Shown: positions 15,177 through 23,127 of the stretch, piece by piece | Numbering within the stretch: the stretch's first letter is position 1 | Layout: each line of letters opens with the position of its first letter | IMG/VR virus record: IMGVR_UViG_3300002144_000245 | Location: 1 to 54,855 of that record | From: a virus | Direction: 5' to 3' (one strand) | DNA length: 54,855 nucleotides | Notes under the pieces: generated by a model | Told to the model about the DNA's origin: nothing | What the model saw: only the letters and a program-made list of their open reading frames with translations | The model's database searches: none | Made by a program: the position numbers and the translations under genes

Positions 15177-17330
15177 TTAATTAATATAAGCATTTAATTC
15201 GTAATTACCGCTATCCATACCATATACTTGGAATGATAATGATTTTTTTTGTGGTTTACCTGCTTTCGAAAGACCTATAGTGAACGAGTTTGTTTTACCA
15301 ATACTTGGTCTTGAACGAGAATATTTACCACCCATAGCAACTTGACTATTCCAATCATCCATATCCACTTCAAATCCACGTTTTTCAACCATTTCCTTTG
15401 CAGTATCTGCGGCTGAAGTGAATGACTTATGGTATACTTGATATTGAGCTTCGTTTACTGATTTGTTGGTTGATTCCGTTTGTATTTCATGTGCAGGTAC
15501 TTCTAGTGAATAATATTGACCGATATCTACAATGTAAAATGGAGAACCTGGTGTTTTACCATCAAAACGAACAATTTTACCCGATTTACCACCACGAAGT
15601 TTTACTTTTGTTCCGGGTTTTAATATAGGAGTTGATGCTTCGTTTACTGATTCATTCTTTATCTTATTATAAAGTGCTTCAACTTTGGGTAATGTTTTAG
15701 TTATTACAGAAATATAATTTAAAACATCTTTATTTAAATCATACGATGGTTTAAATGGTAAAATATTACCGATTGTTCTTCCTATTACAATTCTATCATT
15801 ACCTTCTGAATCCATTACATTAAATGGTAAGTTAGGTTTACCATCCCACATTGGCGTTGCATAGATAAGTAAATCAATACCTTTTTTTTCAAATTCAAAA
15901 GTACCAGACCTACTATCTACATGCAGTTTCCAACCTTTGATATCTTTTCCGTTTAATACTTTTTCAGTTGCTTTTTGTAATTTATCTGCGTACTCGTCAT
16001 CTTTTGAAGATTCGTTTACTGATTCATCTACTTTATATTTGTAGATTACATCACTTCTATCTCGCAATGTAGTCGTGCCATGTTGTAAATCATAGTTTGC
16101 GTTAGCAGATGTTGCTTTAGCAAACTTACCATTCTTTAAGTAGAATGTACCAATACGAGAATTGTTATCATCAGTTACATAAAATACTGCGTTTTTCTTT
16201 TTCTTTGATAATGTAATAATATCAGATAGGTTCTTAGCTTTTATAAACTCACCATATCCTTCGTTAACTACTGATTCACTCATACTTAATATTGCTTTTT
16301 TCTTTTTAAGCATTAGTTTAAGGAACATATCTACTAACTTACCATTCGCATCATCAGTCATACGGTGGGGTCTACCAACGAAATCTTGACCGATACCATC
16401 CATCTTACCTGAACGTTCAAATTTAATCGTTCCGTTTGGGGATTTTATTGCAAAGTCACCCATACCTAAATGTACTAGTTCTGAATTTGGTAATACACCT
16501 TTACTATAGTTTACAAAGTTACTATCTACTATAGTTTGATTTCCAACTCGTTCGTAGTGACCTACATCCTTACCTTCGTTTACTGATTCTTTGAATAATC
16601 TCATACCAACGTTTTCAACTAAGTCTTCTACTTTTTGTCCAAGTGGTCTACCAAGTGTCATCGAGATGTAATATCCAAGTGCATCAACAATTACTTTCCC
16701 ATCCCACTTACAAATAGATGCAATGTCAGCCCCTAATTCATAATGGTACATATTTTCAAGGTCTTTCTTAGCCATTGGGTCACCCTCATACTTTGCTTTA
16801 GGAAATAATTTTGAAACTCTCTTTGCTTCGCTATGGAAGTTAGCGTCACCTAAAGCGCCCATCAAAATGTGCATTATAGCCCATTGGTGATTAGCCCCAC
16901 CTTTTTTTAAGTCTTTAAGGTGCTTGTCTAAAAGAGCTTTAACTTTTTTGTTTTCAGCAGGCCCTTCGGATAGAATATTTTCTACGATATTTGATAAATT
17001 CATGGATGTCTCCGTTTTTTCTAATAAGTTTAATAATGAGTCTTCTTTAATTTTAAATGAGTATCCAGCACCATGGTAAGTACTGTCAATTTCAAAATCT
17101 AATCCTGTTTTTGTTTTTAGTCGGACAATTGTTAGAGTTCTGAAATCTTCATCAGCATATCGCTCATTACCAAGTTGTGTTTTGATATGAGTGATTGTAT
17201 CTAAATCTTTAGATGTTTTTGGCAAAAGAATAATATTACCATTTTTAATGGATGTGTTAAATTCTACTTTACCATTTCGGTAGTCAAATTTAACTTTACC
17301 TTCTGACAATATTGATGATTTTAATTTCAT
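15177..17330 (-). CDS. Seven-module polyprotein-like head protein
   Basis: 717 residues. The leader MKLKSSILSE10/G is followed by six further sites of one pattern: NILSE122/G, SVNE252/G, VVNE357/G, SVNE440/S, SVNE564/A and SVNE627/A. These cut the chain into units of 112, 130, 105, 83, 124, 63 and 90 residues, each looking like a small independent domain: beta-rich (11-122), all-helical (123-252), alpha/beta, beta, alpha/beta, an SH3/KOW-like barrel (ILKPGTKVKLRGGKSGKIV, 569-587) and a C-terminal alpha/beta unit (YGMDSGNYELNAYIN). No enzyme motif is clear. GGAGA lies 7 nt before the ATG, which overlaps the upstream gene by 4 nt. I infer packaging and processing by the prohead protease. Confidence 0.65.
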   Translation of the reverse strand: MKLKSSILSEGKVKFDYRNGKVEFNTSIKNGNIILLPKTSKDLDTITHIKTQLGNERYADEDFRTLTIVRLKTKTGLDFEIDSTYHGAGYSFKIKEDSLLNLLEKTETSMNLSNIVENILSEGPAENKKVKALLDKHLKDLKKGGANHQWAIMHILMGALGDANFHSEAKRVSKLFPKAKYEGDPMAKKDLENMYHYELGADIASICKWDGKVIVDALGYYISMTLGRPLGQKVEDLVENVGMRLFKESVNEGKDVGHYERVGNQTIVDSNFVNYSKGVLPNSELVHLGMGDFAIKSPNGTIKFERSGKMDGIGQDFVGRPHRMTDDANGKLVDMFLKLMLKKKKAILSMSESVVNEGYGEFIKAKNLSDIITLSKKKKNAVFYVTDDNNSRIGTFYLKNGKFAKATSANANYDLQHGTTTLRDRSDVIYKYKVDESVNESSKDDEYADKLQKATEKVLNGKDIKGWKLHVDSRSGTFEFEKKGIDLLIYATPMWDGKPNLPFNVMDSEGNDRIVIGRTIGNILPFKPSYDLNKDVLNYISVITKTLPKVEALYNKIKNESVNEASTPILKPGTKVKLRGGKSGKIVRFDGKTPGSPFYIVDIGQYYSLEVPAHEIQTESTNKSVNEAQYQVYHKSFTSAADTAKEMVEKRGFEVDMDDWNSQVAMGGKYSRSRPSIGKTNSFTIGLSKAGKPQKKSLSFQVYGMDSGNYELNAYIN

Positions 17331-17908
17331 TTTTGTTTCTCCAGCTTCTCAATGAAGTTTTCTTTAAAAGTACAAAACTCGTTTTCTATTTTGGTTTCAA
17401 ACTCTTCCCATGACACACCATCCCATTCCTCAACCGAACCATCTTCGTTGATGAACTTGGCTTTTAGTGCCAGCTTTAGAGTTTCTTTTTCAAGTTCAGC
17501 TTGTTTTAACCAAGCTTTACCATTTTCTAACATTTTGCTTCGTTCATACTCTTGATACTTACCCTCAATTTTTAATTGGTGTTCCATATCAATTACACAA
17601 TCAAAACACACACCATGAACAGCTTTCATTTTCAGGTCGTTTCGTTTCGGTGTTGTACAAGTACAAACTTCTTTTTGGCATTTTGGAAATGTATTGAGTT
17701 CGTTTCTCAATTCTGAAAGTTTACCAAGTTTAACCTTGTATCCTTTCTTTTGTTCCCAAAGTTGCCCCTCATCATCAGTCCATCGGTCTCCGACTTCTTT
17801 TTTGATAAATTGCGTTACCTCATCAAATCCAATAGTAGTTTTGGTTTGAGTTCGGTGTGTTCCAGCAATCATTTCTTTGATTGCTTTTACGTTGTTTAAT
17901 TTTGCCAT
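17327..17908 (-). CDS. Zinc-finger-like conserved phage protein
   Basis: 193 residues. The opening NVKAIKEMIAGTHRTQTKTT is a conserved-looking motif that I associate with T4-like aquatic phages. A four- to six-cysteine cluster, CQKEVCTCTT (96-105) and GVCFDC (129-134 region), probably binds zinc. The N-terminal half has WEQKKGYKVKLGKLSELR and the C-terminal half is a charged helix. It lacks the SVNE-type linkers of its neighbours, so it is probably not part of the packaged set, although it is translationally coupled to the 717-residue protein. No Shine-Dalgarno sequence is seen; ATACTTATA occurs at 17934-17942. Function unknown. Confidence 0.6.
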   Translation of the reverse strand: MAKLNNVKAIKEMIAGTHRTQTKTTIGFDEVTQFIKKEVGDRWTDDEGQLWEQKKGYKVKLGKLSELRNELNTFPKCQKEVCTCTTPKRNDLKMKAVHGVCFDCVIDMEHQLKIEGKYQEYERSKMLENGKAWLKQAELEKETLKLALKAKFINEDGSVEEWDGVSWEEFETKIENEFCTFKENFIEKLEKQK

Positions 17909-17949
17909 AACTTATTTGTATACGTTGTCAATATATAAGTATTATATTA

Positions 17950-20802
17950 TTAGTAGAAAAGACCAAGTATTTGATTCAATGGTGCAAACGTGCCTGTTAG
18001 TTTATATGTCGCACCCTTATATGTAAATACAATACCTTCGTTTGGTACAATTTTATCTTTACCACCAATTGAATTTAATCGTTGTAACTCTAACTTTAAT
18101 TTTTCAATTTTCTTTACATCACCACTCTTCTTAACATCTTTGATTGTTTGGTCTAATCTCTTTTTCATATCACGAAGTGCTGAATCGGGGTTTACTGTTA
18201 ATGCGGATGACATGAATGAAAGAACTTCAGCACCAACACCTAAGAAGATATCTTCAAATGGTCGAATGTTATCCTTTGCAATTTTAGCGTGGTCATTCTT
18301 ATCTACACTCTGAGCCCATGATAGTGTTTTGTCATCAGAAATAGATTTACTATCTAATCGAGTTGATTTATCATAAAATGCCCATCGTTTAACCAATCCC
18401 ATTTTGGTTTTGTTATCTAATGTAGATGGTGAATTCTTGTCTACGTATGATTCCCACCATCGTTGGTGGTATTCAGCAACACCATCTGAATCTTTTAATT
18501 TAAACTCACTCTGAAGCTTAGATAGTTGTGATGTAAATTTACTTTGTTTAGAAGATAATTCTTCGGACTTTGGTAACTGAACCACGGGCGGACCTTGAAT
18601 AGTATACTTTGACTGAACATCAGCGTTAACTTGTTTAATCATCCCAGCAAGTATTTTAGCGTCTGATGTGTCAGCTCCTATAGCAACACCCTTCTCATCA
18701 TATTCCATTGTTCCATGAAAAACAAGTAGCGGCTGACCGTAAGGAACTACGTTCACAGATGTCGGCCAAATTACTTCAAGGTTCATAAATTTCTTACCCT
18801 GTTTGAATATTTTATCTCGTTGTGACGATGATAATCCGCTGATGGCTGATGTCAAATCTTTCATAGCATAATTGTAAGCATCAGTTAACCCACCCCTACC
18901 TTGGAACTTTGAAGCAATACCACTAATGTCCAATGCCTTCTCACCAGAGTTAGCAAGGTGTCCTTTGTTACGAGCTGCTATAAGACCTTTTCCATCTTTC
19001 CATGAAATAGCAAGAGCTTGTCCATCGGTTTTTTCTCGTGTGAATTCTAATTTACCTTGAAGAGCATTTGATATGATTATTTTCAAATCACCAAATGTTA
19101 AATTCATTTCAGTATCAAATGGATGATGCATATGACCATACGCTCCTCCTTCAGTTAATATATTTTCTGCTAGGGATTTATCTTTTGGTTTTGAGATGTA
19201 TTTTTTAGCCATTTCAATAAATGATGGGGTTATGTGTTCTATCACAAAACTTAATGCAGTAGTTAACTGTTCTTCTTCTATTGTATCATTACCCTGCTCT
19301 CCCATCGAAGGCCACTCTCCAGTTGGGAATTTATCTCCCATTAATGATTTGGCTAATATGGCTCTAGTCAAATGTAATCCTTCATGAGCTAATTGTTCTA
19401 TTACTGCTGTTTGGGCCCCTGCTTTTTTAGCTTTTCCTGCTAATCGTCTACCATTGGTCCAAAAATATATATCTTGTCCATCATTCATAGTGTTAACTAA
19501 TCCGTAGGCATATGCATCGTCTGGGGTTTCATTATATTCTTGAGCATCTTTTAAAGATAATCCTGTGTATTTTGCTACATTATCCCCCAACTCAAATACA
19601 CCTTGACTATTAGGAGACATCGCTAATGTAATATCTTCTGAGATTTTAGTTCCATCGAAAAGTTCAAATGATATATTTATTTTCTTTACTTGTACTTCGG
19701 TTTTAACGTCATTCAATACACCTTCAGTATGGAGTTGTTGCGTTTTTAATTCTTTTTGTTTTTGTTTTTCGGTTGGGATTTGAGCGGTCAGGTTTTGTAT
19801 ATCCTTTGGTTCAGCGAAGTTTACAAACTCCATACCCAATCTAAGTGCTACTCGTTTGATATGGTCTGCCCATTTCTTATATCCAGCTCTACCTGTGATG
19901 TCTTTACCATAACGAACAGTCTGGCCATCTCTCGTGTCTCCTGTTGGGAAAAATGATACGGAGTATTTGTCAGGCATTGGTCTGCCATCATGAGCAAATA
20001 CCGTGTCAACCTCTGGCATTAAGTATGATACAATTTCATATCCCAATTTACCAACTGATTTTTCCATTTCAGATTTAAATGTTTTCATGTTACCATAAAA
20101 CGCAGCAGGTCCATCATCAACAATACCCTTTCCACTTATGGGTATCGTGCTTGATTCTGATATAATTTTAGTGATATCAATTGACTGAAAGAAGGATTCC
20201 ATTACGGATTCCACTTTAGCCATCTTTGAGGAAATTAAATCAAAAATCTTTTGGTTAAATTTTGGATATACTGATTTAAAGAATTTAATTCGTTTTTCTT
20301 CGTCTGAAGTAGACATACCAGCACGTACTTCTGTACCCGATATACCATTACCTTGTGATGGGGATGTGTAAACGTATCCACCATCTTTTACAGCAATACT
20401 TACGTCACCCTTATATGGTTGAAAATAATTACCACCCAATCGACCACCATCTTTTTCGCCAACTACAGTTATAAACGCAGTCGTGTTTTCATCAAACTTA
20501 CCAAGAATTTCTTTTGGAGCATATGGATTTTTTACTTGAACAATTTTGTTTTTTGGAATACCAAACATCGTGCTCATAATGTCAACCTTTTCCTTAAAAC
20601 GGAATGGTGATTTTGGTAACTCTACTTTATCGGAGGTTCCAATGTATACATTATCCTTACCAAACTTCTTTACCAAGTGTGCGTATGTTGCGTAGTGACC
20701 GGAATGGAATGGGTGAAACCTTCCCACATACGTTACGACTGTTTTTTTAATGTCTTCGGTAAGGATTGATTCCATCACCCATTTGTTTATTAATTGTCCC
20801 AT
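17950..20802 (-). CDS. Four-domain protein: nucleotidyltransferase, unknown, HExxH zincin-like, ligase-like
   Basis: 950 residues. Sites of the putative prohead-protease type separate four domains: ILTE16/D, IISE216/S, LHTE360/G and ILTE551/G. Domain 1 (17-216) is a cytidylyltransferase-like nucleotidyltransferase with GRFHPFHSGH (27-36, HxGH motif) and GISGTEVR (153-160). Domain 2 (217-360) is unrecognised. Domain 3 (361-551) has AHEGLH (472-477), an HExxH zinc-protease signature, with EEE at 509-511 as possible third ligand. Domain 4 (552-950) resembles the nucleotidyltransferase core of ATP-dependent ligases: EKTDGQA (590-596, KxDG) and FMNLEVIW (672-679). Substrates are unknown. No Shine-Dalgarno sequence is present. 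ATG at codon 10 (MESILTE) is an alternative start. Confidence 0.7.
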   Translation of the reverse strand: MGQLINKWVMESILTEDIKKTVVTYVGRFHPFHSGHYATYAHLVKKFGKDNVYIGTSDKVELPKSPFRFKEKVDIMSTMFGIPKNKIVQVKNPYAPKEILGKFDENTTAFITVVGEKDGGRLGGNYFQPYKGDVSIAVKDGGYVYTSPSQGNGISGTEVRAGMSTSDEEKRIKFFKSVYPKFNQKIFDLISSKMAKVESVMESFFQSIDITKIISESSTIPISGKGIVDDGPAAFYGNMKTFKSEMEKSVGKLGYEIVSYLMPEVDTVFAHDGRPMPDKYSVSFFPTGDTRDGQTVRYGKDITGRAGYKKWADHIKRVALRLGMEFVNFAEPKDIQNLTAQIPTEKQKQKELKTQQLHTEGVLNDVKTEVQVKKINISFELFDGTKISEDITLAMSPNSQGVFELGDNVAKYTGLSLKDAQEYNETPDDAYAYGLVNTMNDGQDIYFWTNGRRLAGKAKKAGAQTAVIEQLAHEGLHLTRAILAKSLMGDKFPTGEWPSMGEQGNDTIEEEQLTTALSFVIEHITPSFIEMAKKYISKPKDKSLAENILTEGGAYGHMHHPFDTEMNLTFGDLKIIISNALQGKLEFTREKTDGQALAISWKDGKGLIAARNKGHLANSGEKALDISGIASKFQGRGGLTDAYNYAMKDLTSAISGLSSSQRDKIFKQGKKFMNLEVIWPTSVNVVPYGQPLLVFHGTMEYDEKGVAIGADTSDAKILAGMIKQVNADVQSKYTIQGPPVVQLPKSEELSSKQSKFTSQLSKLQSEFKLKDSDGVAEYHQRWWESYVDKNSPSTLDNKTKMGLVKRWAFYDKSTRLDSKSISDDKTLSWAQSVDKNDHAKIAKDNIRPFEDIFLGVGAEVLSFMSSALTVNPDSALRDMKKRLDQTIKDVKKSGDVKKIEKLKLELQRLNSIGGKDKIVPNEGIVFTYKGATYKLTGTFAPLNQILGLFY

Positions 20803-20833
20803 AATAATAAGTATCTTTTAATTTTGTGTTATG

Positions 20834-23107
20834 TTAGATTGCTTGTCCAACTTGACCTGGGTCAAATGGTGCAGTTATACTTGAAAAGTCTCCTGCAAAT
20901 ACACGTGTTGATATAATTGATATATTTTTTATCCTCGTAGATGTACCAGTTGGGCCTGTACCAGCGGTATGGTTATTTGCTAATCCTACTTGTATTTTAC
21001 AAAACCTACCCTGTAATTCGTCTGGTATGCTAACTATGTAACTACTATCTTCAGGAGAATATACAAAACTTGAGGTGAGTTGTGTGGGGAGTGTTGTTCT
21101 TGAGTAAACACTACCTATTTCCTCGGGTGCGTCAAATAGGTCATAAGCATTCGAGCCCGTTAATGCGCCTGCTATATAGAATCTAGCCAACGAAATAACC
21201 CTACTATCAGTATTATTAGCTGATATACCTTTTAAGGAAAACGAAATACCAAGTTTAGTTTCATATGGTAGAAATGTAACTGGATATTCAGATACTATTG
21301 TATATGTAGAATTATCATTGATATTTTGTCTAACATATTCAGTACTATCAGATACGATTTGTCTACCAACATTTCTAGCATCTATAAGACCTAATTTTGT
21401 GTCAAGTAACGTGTAATTTGTTGTTCCGACTCGTTGTCTAATTAAAACATTAGAACCGGTCATATCACCATTAGCTTTTAAAGCAAGGGGTGTACCAAGG
21501 CCAGTTATAACCAATGACGAACTAATAGAAGTTGGTGTAACTACAAATCCACCTATAATAGCCTCATTATCCTTTGGATTGAGGTGAAAGAATGATGAAC
21601 TAATTTCTATGTTGGAAGCAGCACCACTAATAAACTGAGTGTTTGGATTTCCTATAAAGAATGAATCAGTTCTAATATCAAGATTACCACCACCATTGGT
21701 TGTGTATCTAAAGTATGAACTTGAATTTGCAACAAGGTCTAATCCGACACCATCATATGTATCTGAACCTACATTTAAATTCCCACTACCACTAAATAAA
21801 AGGAATCCACCAGGACCGCTTCCGTTTAATGCGTTTGTAAATCCATCGTACCCAACTGATTTAAGATAACCACTTGAATTACCTGCCATCTCAATACCAG
21901 TTCCAATGGCGTTACCTATATTAAATGAGCCTGTTATTAAAGATTGGTCACCACCTATATAAACGTTACCACCCTCAAAAACAACATTTGATTTTATAAT
22001 CTCTACAGTAGAGACATCTCCAATTTGATTTACAAATTGTAATCTTAACGTCTTTGGGTCTTTTAATTGTTCTGTTGGAACCGGTACTTTATAAAAAACA
22101 CTTGATGTATTATCTATTGTTGTTTCCGCAATTGTTTCATAATTAGAAGCAGGCAGTCCTTGAGATTTTATTGAAGTACGAATTGCAAAAATTCTACCAG
22201 CAATTGGACTCAATTGTGAAACCGTGATGTTTGCAAATGCAATTTGGTTTTGAGTTGTCGAATTAGATGCTGTGGAATAATATTTTATTTCAGTTGGAAT
22301 TGTACCATCTGAATATTCGTATGTATGTATCGACCCATCTCGTCTAACGTCACTTGTTGTAATTGGCGATTCTACTTGTAGTATAGTTGATGATACTACT
22401 GATGTTATACTTGACGTTAGTGATGTTGGTTGTAGTTGGCCGCCTGTTAACCTTGGGAATAATACAACTGCACCCATATCTAAGTTTAGTTCACCACCCA
22501 CCATTTCTTGGTTAAAAATTGGAGTTGTACTTTCAAACGAAGTGGAATTACCATACAATGATTTTTTGTATGTTAGAGGTGTAGATACTATGGTTGGTGT
22601 AAGTATCCCATTTGATTGTGGTATGTTTGTAAACACATCAACACTCGATGACACTATCATCGATGGGGGTTGCGATTGTTTAAATATAATTTTCGATGGT
22701 GATTGCTTTGACTTTACTACATTTATAATTTGCTTCCAACGAACTGCCTTACCATCAACGCCAGTTCCAATTATACTTAGTTCAGCACGGCCATCAGGAG
22801 TATCATATCGATTATTGGATGGTAGATTGTATACCCAAATTGAAATTAGACTTGATTTATCAGAGTCCTTGTAGTCGGTAGTTTCCCAATAAATTGGATT
22901 TCCGTTTACATCGATTATTTCAATTTGTATAGGACTACCATTTTGCAATCGAGTTGGTTTTATCTTAAATGAGTTTTTACCTTCACCAAGATATTCGGGA
23001 AACGAAGTAATGCCAAATAACCGAATGCCGATATCAGTTGACACATCGGTAACATTTGTTACTTTGTTTAAGTATTCTTTAGACCGCTTTTTTAGTTCTA
23101 ATGCCAT
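20834..23107 (-). CDS. Tail fibre / baseplate-associated structural protein
   Basis: 757 residues, rich in Ser, Thr, Asn, Gly and Ile. The N-terminal region (1-130) looks like a baseplate-attachment domain with beta-sandwich features; a long middle part with repeated short beta segments (NSSGYLKSVGYDGFTNAL, NSSSYFRYTTNGGGNLDI, GPGGFLLFSGSGNLNVG) suggests a fibrous beta-structured shaft; and the C-terminus has a globular, possibly carbohydrate-binding domain. No enzyme motif was seen. GGAG stands 7 nt before the ATG. It lies between the recombination gene and the polyprotein cluster, away from the other tail genes. Confidence 0.65.
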   Translation of the reverse strand: MALELKKRSKEYLNKVTNVTDVSTDIGIRLFGITSFPEYLGEGKNSFKIKPTRLQNGSPIQIEIIDVNGNPIYWETTDYKDSDKSSLISIWVYNLPSNNRYDTPDGRAELSIIGTGVDGKAVRWKQIINVVKSKQSPSKIIFKQSQPPSMIVSSSVDVFTNIPQSNGILTPTIVSTPLTYKKSLYGNSTSFESTTPIFNQEMVGGELNLDMGAVVLFPRLTGGQLQPTSLTSSITSVVSSTILQVESPITTSDVRRDGSIHTYEYSDGTIPTEIKYYSTASNSTTQNQIAFANITVSQLSPIAGRIFAIRTSIKSQGLPASNYETIAETTIDNTSSVFYKVPVPTEQLKDPKTLRLQFVNQIGDVSTVEIIKSNVVFEGGNVYIGGDQSLITGSFNIGNAIGTGIEMAGNSSGYLKSVGYDGFTNALNGSGPGGFLLFSGSGNLNVGSDTYDGVGLDLVANSSSYFRYTTNGGGNLDIRTDSFFIGNPNTQFISGAASNIEISSSFFHLNPKDNEAIIGGFVVTPTSISSSLVITGLGTPLALKANGDMTGSNVLIRQRVGTTNYTLLDTKLGLIDARNVGRQIVSDSTEYVRQNINDNSTYTIVSEYPVTFLPYETKLGISFSLKGISANNTDSRVISLARFYIAGALTGSNAYDLFDAPEEIGSVYSRTTLPTQLTSSFVYSPEDSSYIVSIPDELQGRFCKIQVGLANNHTAGTGPTGTSTRIKNISIISTRVFAGDFSSITAPFDPGQVGQAI

Positions 23108-23127
23108 TAATGCACTCCATCACTTTC

